64,000 bases of DNA from Desulfovibrio fairfieldensis (GCF_001553605.1 NZ_CP014229.1:96001-160000); one strand, 5' to 3'; positions 9,258-18,164 are shown, numbered from the stretch's first letter. Made by a program: numbers and translations. Notes: generated by a model not told the origin, from the letters alone.

Positions 9258-10382
9258 TCAGCGCAGGCCCACCAGCCATTCCGCCAGTGACGGCGGCCGG
9301 GGAACGCGCGGCAGCTGCCAATGCGAGTCGCGCCGACTGTCGGAAAAGCGCAGACGTTGGCGCAGCAGGAGCATATCCGCAGTTTTTGCGCCGGATTGCG
9401 CCTGGGCCGGGGCGACTTCAACCATCAACTGGAAGGGAATATCCGCGTGGGGGCGCAGGGCCATGATTTTGCGGACAAAGGCCAGACCGCTGCCGAAACG
9501 CAGATCGTAAAACAGGAGATTTTGCGCGTCCTGAACGCCGGAGGGCGCCTTTGGGGCATCCTCGGGGCGCAGCGGCGTCATGACCGGCAGAAGCGTGAAC
9601 TGAAAAAATGTCTCGCACGTCACGGACTGGCGCGAAAGTTCCGCTGTCAGCCTTGCGGGCGCGGCCTGATGCGTGGTTTCGGGCGCGCGCGGTCGGCCCA
9701 GGGCGTTGAGGCTCTGCTCATGCACCAGCATGCCGTCCGGCCCCTGTTCCTCAAACAATACCCGCCAGAAAAAGGGCGAAAAGGCGTCGGGCAGAATGGT
9801 CAGATGGCTGACCTGGCGGTTTTCGGCCCGCAGTCGGGCTTCCGCCTGGGCCGCGTGCCAGGCGTTGAGCCCCACGCCCGTCGCCGGATAGACGAAAACC
9901 CAGGCCAGGGCCAGGAGCATGAGGCCGCGTTTGCGCCGCCAGCGCCACACGGCCCAGAGCAGGGGCAGGGTGAGCAGCAGGTCAATGATGAAAACGCCGT
10001 TGAGCCGCACCCGCTCGTGCGAGAAGGGCAGAAAAATCATGGTGCCGTAGGTGGTCACCACATCCAGCCAGATGTGCAGCAATACCATGGCGCAGGTCAG
10101 CAGCCAGACCTTGCCGAAATTCCAGCGTCCCGGCGTGGTGGAACGCCAGAGCGGGTAACAGCAGAGAGCCAGCAGCAGGCCCAGTATGGGCATGGCGGCC
10201 AGGGAGTGGGTAATGCCCCGGTGCAGCAGCAGGAACTGCAGCGGCGTGGAGACAAAAACAAGGTCCAGGTCGGGCGAGGCCGCAGCCAGGGCGGCCAGGG
10301 GCACGGCCCAGCGGGTGAGGGGGCGGCGCGGCAGGGCCAGCATGGCCACGGCGCCGCTGGCGGCATGGGTGATGGGATCCAT
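9258..10382 (-). CDS. YdjM-type membrane-bound metal-dependent hydrolase-like protein
   Basis: This 374-residue protein begins MDPITHAASGAVAM and contains SPDLDLVF and HRGITHSLAAMP, the Asp/His motifs of the YdjM (PF04307, formerly DUF457) family of putative membrane-bound metal-dependent hydrolases. Several hydrophobic segments lie in the first 190 residues (for example LLLTLPLLWAVW); the remaining half is soluble and probably periplasmic. The biochemical function of the family is not known. It is separated by only seven bases from an upstream lipoprotein gene on the same strand, so the two are probably co-transcribed. Confidence 0.8.
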   Translation of the reverse strand: MDPITHAASGAVAMLALPRRPLTRWAVPLAALAAASPDLDLVFVSTPLQFLLLHRGITHSLAAMPILGLLLALCCYPLWRSTTPGRWNFGKVWLLTCAMVLLHIWLDVVTTYGTMIFLPFSHERVRLNGVFIIDLLLTLPLLWAVWRWRRKRGLMLLALAWVFVYPATGVGLNAWHAAQAEARLRAENRQVSHLTILPDAFSPFFWRVLFEEQGPDGMLVHEQSLNALGRPRAPETTHQAAPARLTAELSRQSVTCETFFQFTLLPVMTPLRPEDAPKAPSGVQDAQNLLFYDLRFGSGLAFVRKIMALRPHADIPFQLMVEVAPAQAQSGAKTADMLLLRQRLRFSDSRRDSHWQLPRVPRPPSLAEWLVGLR

Positions 10383-10389
10383 AAGCCCT

Positions 10390-10749
10390 TTATTGCCGGA
10401 AGGGGCTGCGCTGCTTGGGCACGGCGCGATAGGCCGGGTCCTCGGGTGAGGGCTGGGCGCCGGTCAGGCGGTTGAAGCGGCTGATCTGCCAGTCCTGCAT
10501 CCGGCTCATGACGTCCGGGCGGTTGTAATAGTAGAGCATGCGCTGGGTATTGCCGGCTCCGGTCATGGGATAGCGCAGCTGTTCCGCCGTTGACGGGGCC
10601 GGAGCGCCGCGCTCGCCGTCCGAGGAGGAGCCCGCCCCGATGTCCTTGGGGCCGCAACCCGCCAGAACCGGCAAGAGCAGGGCCGCCAGAACCAGGGGAA
10701 CGAGCTTCGCCGAAAGGGCGGCGCGGATTTTTTTTACCAGGACCTTCAT
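10390..10749 (-). CDS. Small predicted lipoprotein
   Basis: The 119-residue protein starts MKVLVKKIRAAL, has a hydrophobic core (LVPLVLAALLLPV) and an LAGC lipobox, so it should be processed by Lgt and signal peptidase II. The mature part is polar and contains QLRYPMTGAGNTQRMLYYYN and a DWQISRFNRL segment; I do not recognise a domain. The start was chosen to give a standard lipoprotein signal; the open frame extends 20 codons upstream. It lies immediately before the YdjM-like gene. Confidence 0.75.
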   Translation of the reverse strand: MKVLVKKIRAALSAKLVPLVLAALLLPVLAGCGPKDIGAGSSSDGERGAPAPSTAEQLRYPMTGAGNTQRMLYYYNRPDVMSRMQDWQISRFNRLTGAQPSPEDPAYRAVPKQRSPFRQ

Positions 10750-10900
10750 GGTTCTCAGTATAGACATGCGCGGCCCATCCGGCAAGTGGCGGAGAAAGGC
10801 TCGTTGCATTTGAAGTCAAGAGGGCCTATATCCCTGAAATATATGCGCCGCCGGCAGTGCGGCATTGCAGATTATCTGAATTATCCGGGTGAGGATTGCC

Positions 10901-11674
10901 ATGGAAAGGGTGTGGGGAGCGCCGGATCTGCTGCGCCTTGCGGGCGTTCTTGCGCTGTCGCTGCTGTTCTTCGGCCTGTCGGCCCCGGCGTCGGCCGCCC
11001 CGTTGCGGGTGGGCCTGGACAGCAATTATCCTCCGTTTTCCCTGGTGGACAGGCGCGGTCACGCCTCGGGCTTTGACCTGGAGGTGGCCGAGGAACTGTG
11101 CCGCGCCATGGGCCGCCAATGCGAATTCGTCTTCCTGCCGCTGGACGGACTGCTGGAGAGCATGCGCAACGGCGGGCTCGACCTTTTGCTGGGGGTCAGT
11201 GAGACTGACGGGCGGCGGGAATTCATGGATTTCTCCAAGCCCTATTTCCGCGCGCGTTCCGTTTATATCGGCAGGCCCGGCGACATGGGGACCGGAAAGG
11301 ACGGCGTGGTCAGGATCGGCGCGCGCGGGGGCAGCGTGCAGGTAGGCCACCTTCGGAACCGCCGGGCTGAACGCGCGGAAGTTGTCCAGGCTGAATTCGG
11401 CCGCCTGCTGGACATGCTCTGCGCCGGGGAACTGGACCTGGTTCTGGCCAATGACCTGGCGGGCTACAGCTTTCTGCTTTCCGAGCGGGGCCGGGATTTC
11501 GAAGTGCTGGGCGATCCTCTGCCGCTGGACTCCTTTCCCAGTCTGGTGAACATCGGCGTGCGCAAGGGGGAGGAGGGGCTGCGCGAGGAACTGAACCGCG
11601 CCATCCGGAGCATCCGTTTCAGCGGCGTGTTCGGGCGGATCAATCGCAACTATTTCCCGTACACCTTGTATTGA
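10901..11674 (+). CDS. Periplasmic solute-binding protein (amino-acid type, SBP family 3)
   Basis: This is a 257-residue protein with a signal peptide (LALSLLFFGLSAPASA, cleavage before APLRVG) and the family 3 ligand-binding fold: RVGLDSNYPPFSLVD, GFDLEVAEELCRAMG, DGLLESMRNGGLDLLLG and a FMDFSKPYF hinge segment. Family members bind polar amino acids or similar small molecules. No ABC permease or ATPase gene is adjacent. Instead, 12 bases downstream lies a diguanylate cyclase with a periplasmic domain, suggesting a sensory rather than transport role. I chose the ATG at 10901 because GAGG precedes it by six bases; a GTG at 10889 is possible. Confidence 0.88.
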   Translation: MERVWGAPDLLRLAGVLALSLLFFGLSAPASAAPLRVGLDSNYPPFSLVDRRGHASGFDLEVAEELCRAMGRQCEFVFLPLDGLLESMRNGGLDLLLGVSETDGRREFMDFSKPYFRARSVYIGRPGDMGTGKDGVVRIGARGGSVQVGHLRNRRAERAEVVQAEFGRLLDMLCAGELDLVLANDLAGYSFLLSERGRDFEVLGDPLPLDSFPSLVNIGVRKGEEGLREELNRAIRSIRFSGVFGRINRNYFPYTLY

Positions 11675-11686
11675 CGGAGCCGCGGC

Positions 11687-13297
11687 ATGGATGCAGAGCA
11701 GGGGCGGCCCGAAGCCCCATCCCGGAAAATCAGGCGTATCAGCGCCTACCGCTTCCTGGCGCTGCTCATATTGCCCGCGGCGCTCCTGCTGGGCGTGGCC
11801 GGGCTGGCGGTCTTTCTCAGTCTGGACACTATCCGTCAGATCACGGATTCCCTGGAAGAAGAGCATTTGCCCGGCATTCTGGACAGCCAGCGCACGGTGG
11901 ACAATATCAATGTGCTGCGCAGCGAAGCCGCCGTGGTCTTTATGGCCGAGGACCCCGGCCAGCGCCGCGCCGCCCGGCTCAAGGTCCAGGCCCTGGTGGC
12001 CGAATCCGTGTTCGAGCAATCTCCGGAGATCACCGGCTTCGCCAAGACCGTGCAGGAACTGACGCAAAAGCTGGACAATGCCCGCAAGCGCAGCGACGAG
12101 GCCTCGGACGCGCTGCATCTGAACGAACTGCGTCTGTCCGGAGTGCTGGCGCTCCTGCGCCATGCCGCCGGCGACGTGCACACCCTTGAACCCACGCACA
12201 GCTCGCGCCACGTCACTTCGCCCGCTCGGGAGAAAGACAAAGCCCAGTATGAACGGGCCCGGAAGAGCTTTGAGCCGATGCTGGCTCTCTGCCGCCGTAT
12301 GGACCTCACCCCCGCCTTGAGCGAGGACTGCGCGGCCTTTCAGCGTGACCTGCGTGTGGTGGGGCAGGCCTGGAACCAAAAAGGTGCGTCCGACCAGGAG
12401 GCGTTGATGCTCTGGAGAAGTCTGGACGCCTCCCTCCAGGACCTGAGCAACGCCGCTTCCAGCGAGGAATTTCAGCGGGCCTATGCCGGTATGGAAGGCC
12501 TGCGGGCCGAAGCCCGCAGCATGCGGAACGGCTTTTACATTTCCATCGCCCTGCTGGCCGCCATGGTGCTCGGGACCGTGGCGGTACTGCACCGGCATAT
12601 CCTCTCGCCCATTTCCCTGGCCGCCCAGGAATTGCGCCAGATCCGCTTCGGCAGCCCGGCCAAGGCGCTGCCGCCCGTGCGCATTCGTGAGCTGCAGCAA
12701 TTGCTGGATCTTGTGCCCAGCCTGCGCGGCTATCTGAAAGATCTGGCCGCGCGTTCCGGCGCACTGGAGCAGGAGAAGAACAAATACGAGAACCTCAGTC
12801 TGGTGGACGCCCTGACCGGCGTGCCCAATCGGCGCAGCTTTGACGCGCGTCTGGCGCAAAGCGCCTGTTGCGCTTCGGTGGGCATGCTGATGATTGATGT
12901 GGATTTGTTCAAAAACTACAATGATTCTCTGGGGCATCTGGCCGGCGACAAATGTCTGGTCGCCGTGGCCAGGGCCATGCAGGCCACGCTCTACCGGCAT
13001 GACGACACCTTGTTCCGCTACGGCGGCGAGGAATTCGCCGTGATTCTGGAAGATGTCGTCGCGCAGCAGGCCCTGGCCGTGGCCGAGCGGATCATGGACA
13101 GAATCCGCTCGTTGCGCCTGCCGCATCCCGATTCGGCGGTGGCCCCGTATGTGACGGTGAGCATCGGGGTGGCGGTGGCCCGGCGGGGGGAGGGCTGCTC
13201 CGGGGCGGAACTGGTGGCCCGCGCGGACAAGGCCCTGTACCGGGCCAAGGCCGGGGGCCGCGACCGGATCTGTCTGTACGGGGACGAGGACGCGTAG
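11687..13297 (+). CDS. Membrane-bound diguanylate cyclase (GGDEF) with periplasmic sensor region
   Basis: The 536-residue protein has a first membrane segment (ALLILPAALLLGVAGLAVFL, about residues 23-45), an extended periplasmic region rich in predicted helices, a second membrane segment (ISIALLAAMVLGTVAVL, near 285-305), a HAMP-like linker and a C-terminal GGDEF domain. The domain has DALTGVPNRRSFD, the metal site DVDLFK, an intact active motif RYGGEEF, and an inhibitory site RHDD placed five residues before it. It should therefore make cyclic di-GMP and be product-inhibited. It follows a lone solute-binding protein by 12 bases, which could dock on its periplasmic region. Confidence 0.9.
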   Translation: MDAEQGRPEAPSRKIRRISAYRFLALLILPAALLLGVAGLAVFLSLDTIRQITDSLEEEHLPGILDSQRTVDNINVLRSEAAVVFMAEDPGQRRAARLKVQALVAESVFEQSPEITGFAKTVQELTQKLDNARKRSDEASDALHLNELRLSGVLALLRHAAGDVHTLEPTHSSRHVTSPAREKDKAQYERARKSFEPMLALCRRMDLTPALSEDCAAFQRDLRVVGQAWNQKGASDQEALMLWRSLDASLQDLSNAASSEEFQRAYAGMEGLRAEARSMRNGFYISIALLAAMVLGTVAVLHRHILSPISLAAQELRQIRFGSPAKALPPVRIRELQQLLDLVPSLRGYLKDLAARSGALEQEKNKYENLSLVDALTGVPNRRSFDARLAQSACCASVGMLMIDVDLFKNYNDSLGHLAGDKCLVAVARAMQATLYRHDDTLFRYGGEEFAVILEDVVAQQALAVAERIMDRIRSLRLPHPDSAVAPYVTVSIGVAVARRGEGCSGAELVARADKALYRAKAGGRDRICLYGDEDA

Positions 13298-13696
13298 GAA
13301 CGCGGGTTGATGGCCTTTTTGCCCTCTGCCCGCGCCCGGTTCACTCCGTGCAAAGGGCGGCTTTGAATATACTTCCTCCACCCGCAGCTCGCCGTTCTTG
13401 GCAGAGAACAAAAATCCTCATTACTCTGTGCTTCCCCAGCTTTTTTCGGGGCGGCCCTGTGTTCCCGCGACGCGGGTTCGGCAGGACAGAGCTGCTTGAA
13501 AACCGCTGCCAACGAATGCCTGATTAACGTATCTGATTTATTGCTGTTTGTACTGGCCTTTCCAGCACGTTGAGCCAATCCCCTAATACTGCCTTTTTAT
13601 TTATTATGAGTCGCTTCATCTGCAAAGAGCCATTCGTTCGCAGTCGGCGGGTAAGGCGCTTTTGATATCCCCCTATTTGAAAAGGGAAAATAAGCT
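13298..13696. other. Intergenic region upstream of the foreign-looking nitrilase gene
   Basis: No gene is supported in these 399 bases. GC content falls from left to right, reaching an AT-rich stretch from about 13590. It carries a family C repeat (13391-13422) that recurs inverted at 21505-21536, and a palindrome CCCGCGACGCGGGT (13464-13477) that recurs at 14829-14842 on the other side of the nitrilase gene. Confidence 0.5.
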
Positions 13697-14548
13697 ATGA
13701 GAAAATTTAAGGTCGCAATGGTACAGCACAAAGTACCTACGTCAAATGTCGGGGAGAACACGGAACTAGCGATACGATATATCACAGAAGCGAAAGCGGA
13801 TGGCGCTGATTTTGTTCTTTTTCCTGAATGCTTCCTTTCGGCTTATCAATTTCCAAAAATTTGTGAAACATTACAGTCTGTTGAAGAGGTTGAAACTAAT
13901 GATGAATTTGCCAAATGGTGTGAAGGTGCCTTAGACGATGACTGCACTTATCTTGAAAAGATAAGACGGGTCGCGAAAGAACTAAGCATCGGTGTTGAGA
14001 TCACTTGTCTCACCAAAGGAAAGAAATATCCTCAAAATACTGCATTTATAATTGACAGGGATGGTTCAATCATTTTGAAATACAGCAAAGTTCATACTTG
14101 TGATTTTGATTTGGAACGCTATCTTGAAAGCGGTAAGGAATTTAAGGTATGTCACTTTGACGGGATATGTATTGGAGTTATGATTTGCTATGACCGGGAA
14201 TACCCTGAAAGTGCAAGAGAGCTAATGATGCAGGGCGCAGAGCTGATACTGGTGCCAAATGATTGTGATTGTGTCAGGCCGTTCAGATTAAGAGAATTGT
14301 CAGTGGAGGCCATGCAGAATATGGTGGGCATTGCAATGGCAAACCCACCAGGGGAGAATTCAGGGTGTTCCTGCGCATTTCATCCTATGGTTTGGGGACA
14401 TCAAGAAAACAGCATAATCGTCGCTGACGAAGCATTTGAAGGCTTGGTGTATGCTGTATTTGATATGGAATCGATAAGAAAATACCGTGATACAGAAGAT
14501 TTGGGCAAGTTTAGAAAAGTAAACGCTTATAAACATTTGTTGTCATAA
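13697..14548 (+). CDS. Carbon-nitrogen hydrolase (nitrilase superfamily), likely horizontally acquired
   Basis: This 283-residue enzyme has the nitrilase-superfamily Glu-Lys-Cys triad: Glu in DFVLFPECFLSAY (near residue 48), Lys in LKYSKVHTCDF, and Cys in IGVMICYDREYPESAREL. It should hydrolyse a non-peptide C-N bond such as an amide or carbamoyl group; the substrate cannot be told. AGGG lies about ten bases before the ATG. Unlike every neighbour, the gene is AT-rich, with A/T-ending codons, and is flanked on both sides by dispersed repeat sequence, which suggests transfer from a low-GC organism. It stands alone with no partner genes. Confidence 0.88.
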   Translation: MRKFKVAMVQHKVPTSNVGENTELAIRYITEAKADGADFVLFPECFLSAYQFPKICETLQSVEEVETNDEFAKWCEGALDDDCTYLEKIRRVAKELSIGVEITCLTKGKKYPQNTAFIIDRDGSIILKYSKVHTCDFDLERYLESGKEFKVCHFDGICIGVMICYDREYPESARELMMQGAELILVPNDCDCVRPFRLRELSVEAMQNMVGIAMANPPGENSGCSCAFHPMVWGHQENSIIVADEAFEGLVYAVFDMESIRKYRDTEDLGKFRKVNAYKHLLS

Positions 14549-14944
14549 TCATCATTATAAATTGAACGTATTTTATTCTCCCTTTTGGCGTGTAGTTGCA
14601 ATTTTTATTTTGCGATCTTCCCGTGTTGCGCCTCCGGCCCAAACCTGCGGAACCCGCTTGTTGAGGGGTTTCTCCAATCCCCGGCAAGCTGCGCTTTGCC
14701 GCCTTATGGCCGTTACTGTTGCTATTCACGCAATAAAAAAGATTTTTCGGCGCCGGCAAGGAAAAGGATGGTTTTGACGGATAATTCGGCAAATAAGAAG
14801 CCGGCAAAAGCTGGCTGGGAGGCGTCTGCCCGCGACGCGGGTCCGCGCCGTCCTTGCCTTGCGCTCCGGCTCAGACTATAATCTCGCCTTCATATGCAAT
14901 TATACCGCCGCGCGGGACAGCGCGACGTTTCCCTTGGAGTTGCC
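14549..14944. repeat. Intergenic repeat region, shortened family E copy
   Basis: About 396 bases without a gene. From about 14735 to 14870 it resembles the larger element at 47561-47897: shared pieces include an AAGATTTTT segment, a GGTTTTGACGGAT segment (14769-14781) and GGCGTCTGCCC. It lacks the central hairpin of that element, so it looks like an internal-deletion derivative. The last bases before 14945 (CTTGGAGTTGCC) carry the psd ribosome-binding site. Confidence 0.5.
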
Positions 14945-15586
14945 ATGCGCCCAGCACATTGCGGCATAACGCCCGAAGGATGGCCCTGCATCGGCCTGAC
15001 CGGGCTTTCGGCTCTGGTTTTCGCGCTTCTGGACTGGTGGTTTTTGGCGCTGGCGCTGCTGGCGCTCTGCTGGTTCAGCCTGCATTTTTTCCGCGACCCG
15101 GAGCGGGTCGTGCCCCAGGGCGAAGGCCTGGCCGTCAGCCCGGCGGACGGCAGAATCATCCGTGTCGAAGACAGGGCCGATCCTTTCAGTGACGAAACCT
15201 GCTGCTGCGTCAGCATTTTTATGAATGTCTTCAGCGTGCACGTCAACCGCGCGCCCGTGGACTGCGTGGTGGAGGATGTCCGCTACTGGCCCGGCAAATT
15301 TCTCAACGCCGCCTTTGACAAGGCCTCCACGGACAATGAGCGTTGCGCCTACCGCCTGCGCGGCGACGACGGCCAGGTCTGGAGCATGGTCCAGATCGCG
15401 GGCCTGGTGGCCCGGCGCATCGTCTGCCGCACGGAGCCCGGCGATCCCCTGGCGCGCGGCCAGCGTTACGGCATGATTCGGTTCGGCTCGCGAGTTGACC
15501 TTTATCTGCCCCGGGGCTATGTTGCGGCTGTACGCATCGGCGAACAGGTTTTCGCCGGACAAAGCGTGATCGCCCGGGTCCATTGA
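14945..15586 (+). CDS. psd: Phosphatidylserine decarboxylase proenzyme, short type
   Basis: The 213-residue protein decarboxylates phosphatidylserine to phosphatidylethanolamine. It has an N-terminal membrane hairpin ([17 protein letters not shown]), VSPADGRI, the [17 protein letters not shown] core with catalytic-site histidine, and a C-terminal [11 protein letters not shown] in which the Gly-Ser pair is the expected self-cleavage site that creates the pyruvoyl group. It is the short, archaeal-like form common in delta-proteobacteria. GGAG lies six bases before the chosen ATG. It is followed by pssA, whose product supplies its substrate. Confidence 0.93.
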   Translation: MRPAHCGITPEGWPCIGLTGLSALVFALLDWWFLALALLALCWFSLHFFRDPERVVPQGEGLAVSPADGRIIRVEDRADPFSDETCCCVSIFMNVFSVHVNRAPVDCVVEDVRYWPGKFLNAAFDKASTDNERCAYRLRGDDGQVWSMVQIAGLVARRIVCRTEPGDPLARGQRYGMIRFGSRVDLYLPRGYVAAVRIGEQVFAGQSVIARVH

Positions 15587-15613
15587 GCCGGATACGCCGA
15601 TCAGGCCACAGCC

Positions 15614-16378
15614 ATGGATGTTATGGAAAAGAAAAAGCCGCATAAAGGGGTCTATCTCCTGCCCAACATGATCACGACGCTGAGCATGTTTCTCGGCTTT
15701 TTGTCGATGGTCTGGGCAGTGCAGGGCCGCTTTGAAGAAGCGGGCATGGCTATCCTGGTCTCGGCCCTCATGGACGGCCTGGACGGAAAGGTGGCCCGCC
15801 TGACCAACACCGCCAGTGAATTCGGGGTGCAGTACGACTCCCTGGCCGATCTGGTGGCCTTCGGCCTTGCCCCGGCCATGTTGCTCTGGCAATGGCAGCT
15901 GCAGGCTTTCGGCCGCCTAGGCGTGGCCGCGGCGTTCATCTACGCGGCCTGCGGGGCTTTGCGCCTGGCGCGCTTCAACGTCAGCACCGCCGCCGTGGGC
16001 AAACGTTTTTTCATCGGCCTGCCCATTCCGGCGGGCGGCTGCACTGTGGTGACCTTTGTCTTTTTCGCCTCTCTGTTTCCGGATTTCCTGGCTTCCGTCA
16101 CGCCTTACTTCGCCCTGCTTCTGAGCGTGGGCGTGGGCGTGCTGATGGTCAGCCGGGTGCGCTATTTCTCCTTCAAGGAATATGATTTCCTGCGCGCCCA
16201 TCCGGTCCGCACCATGGTGACTTTTCTTTTCCTTCTCGCCTTGGTGGTTTCCCTGCCCCGCCTGTTCGGCTTTCTGCTCTGCGCTATCTATATCGCGGGC
16301 GGGCTCGCCTACACCTTTGTGATTCTTCCCCGCCGCAACCGTCAGCTACTACGCGCCCTATCGCCCCAGAGCGATTAA
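15614..16378 (+). CDS. pssA: CDP-diacylglycerol-serine O-phosphatidyltransferase
   Basis: This 254-residue membrane protein makes phosphatidylserine from CDP-diacylglycerol and serine. The CDP-alcohol phosphotransferase signature is complete: MDGLDGKVARLTNTASEFG continuing to YDSLADLVAFGLAP, with the conserved Asp residues that bind metal. About six to eight membrane segments follow. It lies 27 bases after psd, so the two genes form the phosphatidylethanolamine branch as one unit. The first ATG (15614) or the one three codons later may be used. Confidence 0.94.
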   Translation: MDVMEKKKPHKGVYLLPNMITTLSMFLGFLSMVWAVQGRFEEAGMAILVSALMDGLDGKVARLTNTASEFGVQYDSLADLVAFGLAPAMLLWQWQLQAFGRLGVAAAFIYAACGALRLARFNVSTAAVGKRFFIGLPIPAGGCTVVTFVFFASLFPDFLASVTPYFALLLSVGVGVLMVSRVRYFSFKEYDFLRAHPVRTMVTFLFLLALVVSLPRLFGFLLCAIYIAGGLAYTFVILPRRNRQLLRALSPQSD

Positions 16379-16382
16379 GGCT

Positions 16383-16455
16383 GCGTAACGGTTCGCCGCC
16401 CGTCGGGCGGAAGACGCGCTCCCTGGACAGCCGCCCTTTACGGCGGCCGTTATGC
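16383..16455. repeat. Three-stem palindromic structure upstream of leuA
   Basis: An outer 9-base stem (GCGTAACGG at 16383-16391 with CCGTTATGC at 16447-16455, one wobble) encloses two perfect hairpins: CCGCCC-GTC-GGGCGG (16396-16410) and GCCGCC-CTTTAC-GGCGGC (16430-16447). It lies between pssA and leuA. It could be a leader-RNA fold, a terminator-like barrier or a dispersed palindrome; no leucine-rich leader peptide is visible. Confidence 0.55.
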
Positions 16456-16492
16456 AAGCAGATATATCTTGTCAACCCAGAGGAGTACGAAC

Positions 16493-18040
16493 ATGCAAAA
16501 CCGCGTTTATTTCTTCGACACCACCTTGCGCGACGGCGAGCAGTCGCCCGGCGCCACCATGAATCTCCAGGAAAAACTGCGCCTTGCCCATCAATTGGAA
16601 GTGCTGGGCGTGGACATCATGGAAGCGGGCTTTCCCGCCTCCAGTCCCGGCGATTTCGAATCCGTGCGCACCATCGCCGCGCAGGCCGGAGACATTCAGG
16701 TGGCCGGGCTCGCCCGTTGCGTGGACAGCGATATCGACCGCTGCTGGGAAGCCGTGAAGTGCGCCAAAAATCCACGCATCCACACCTTCCTGTCCACCTC
16801 GCCCCTGCATATGAAGCACAAATTGCGCAAGGACCCCGAAGACGTGCTCAAGATGGCCGTGGCCGGGGTCAAACGCTGTGCCTCCTACACGGACAACGTG
16901 GAATTTTCCGCCGAGGATTTTTCACGCTCGGAAAAGGACTTCCTCTGCCGCATCGTGGAGGCCGCCATCAATGCCGGGGCCACCACCATCAACCTGCCGG
17001 ACACCGTGGGCTACGCCCAGCCGCAGGAATTCGCGGTTCTGGTGGACTATGTGATCAAAAACACGCCCAACAGCGACAAGGCTGTGTTCAGCGTGCACTG
17101 CCATGACGACCTGGGCGTCGCGGTCGCCAATACTCTGGCCGCCCTCAGGGTGGGCGTGCGTCAGGCCGAGGTGACCCTCAACGGCATCGGCGAACGCGCG
17201 GGCAACGCCTCCCTGGAGGAAGTCGCCATGGCCCTGAGCGTGCGCCGGGACTACTACGGCCTGGAGCACGGCATCAAAACCGAGCAGCTCTATCCTTCCT
17301 GTCGCCTGCTTTCCATGATCATCGGCCAGCCCATTCCCAACAACAAATCCATTGTGGGGGCCAATGCCTTTGCGCACGAGTCGGGCATCCATCAGGACGG
17401 CATGCTCAAGAACCGCGAGACGTATGAAATCATGACCCCGCAGTCCGTGGGCCGCACCGAGAGCAATCTGGTCATCGGCAAGCATTCGGGCCGCAACGCC
17501 GTGCGCAACAAGTTCGAGAGCATGGGCTACAAGCTGGACGACGAGCAGCTCAACCTGGTCTTTGAGGCCGTGAAGCAGTTGGCCGACCGCAAAAAAACTT
17601 TGCACGACGACGACCTCATGGCCCTGGTCCAGCAGGAAATCTACCGGATCCCGGACCGCCTGCGCCTGCGGCACGTCAGCGTGCAGAGCTCGGATGCCGG
17701 GGGCGTGCCGCCCACGGCCGCGGTGCTCATGGATGTGGACGGCATGGAAAAGAGCGGCGCGGGCTTCGGCGTGGGGCCGGTGGACGCTCTGTTCAACGTC
17801 ATCGCCGATATGGTGGGCCGCGAGCCGGAGCTGGAGCAGTACGCCATCAACGCCATCACCGGCGGCACCGACGCCTTGGGCGAAGTGACCGTGCGCATCA
17901 AGGAGAACGGGCATTCCGCCGTGGGACGCGGCACGCATCCGGATATTTTTGTGGCCAGCGCCAAGGCCTATGTGGATGCCCTGAATCATCTGGCCAAGAG
18001 GGAGGAAGAAGGCACACGCCTCCACTGCCAGCATGATTGA
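16493..18040 (+). CDS. leuA: 2-isopropylmalate synthase
   Basis: The 515-residue enzyme condenses acetyl-CoA with 2-oxoisovalerate, the committed step to leucine. The N-terminal TIM barrel shows FFDTTLRDGEQSPGATM and the metal-binding VFSVHCHDDLGVAVANTLAA; the C-terminal third is the LeuA regulatory dimer domain, so leucine feedback control is expected. AGGAG lies seven bases before the ATG at 16493. It heads leuA-leuC-leuD-leuB. The TGA stop lies inside the left arm of a long inverted repeat that fills the spacer to leuC. Confidence 0.97.
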   Translation: MQNRVYFFDTTLRDGEQSPGATMNLQEKLRLAHQLEVLGVDIMEAGFPASSPGDFESVRTIAAQAGDIQVAGLARCVDSDIDRCWEAVKCAKNPRIHTFLSTSPLHMKHKLRKDPEDVLKMAVAGVKRCASYTDNVEFSAEDFSRSEKDFLCRIVEAAINAGATTINLPDTVGYAQPQEFAVLVDYVIKNTPNSDKAVFSVHCHDDLGVAVANTLAALRVGVRQAEVTLNGIGERAGNASLEEVAMALSVRRDYYGLEHGIKTEQLYPSCRLLSMIIGQPIPNNKSIVGANAFAHESGIHQDGMLKNRETYEIMTPQSVGRTESNLVIGKHSGRNAVRNKFESMGYKLDDEQLNLVFEAVKQLADRKKTLHDDDLMALVQQEIYRIPDRLRLRHVSVQSSDAGGVPPTAAVLMDVDGMEKSGAGFGVGPVDALFNVIADMVGREPELEQYAINAITGGTDALGEVTVRIKENGHSAVGRGTHPDIFVASAKAYVDALNHLAKREEEGTRLHCQHD

Positions 18041-18164
18041 CATTTGGCGTTTTTTGCCGCTGGCGGTGTTAGGCGGCGCGGTCCGGCTTGGTCACGTAGA
18101 CGGCTACGCTCCGCGCGCCGGACCGCTTGCCTGCCTTGCCAGCGACGAAAAACGCACAAATGTC
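18039..18164. repeat. 126-base imperfect inverted repeat in the leuA-leuC spacer
   Basis: The left arm beginning GACATTTGGCGTTTTTTGCC pairs over nearly 50 bases with the right arm ending GAAAAACGCACAAATGTC. An inner GCGGTCCGGC/GCCGGACCGC stem and an apical CGTAG-ACGG-CTACG hairpin complete it. The left arm includes the leuA stop codon. It could act as an mRNA stabiliser or attenuator, or be a small mobile element; parts (TTTTTTGCCGCTGGC) resemble the hairpin at 47709-47812. Confidence 0.7.
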
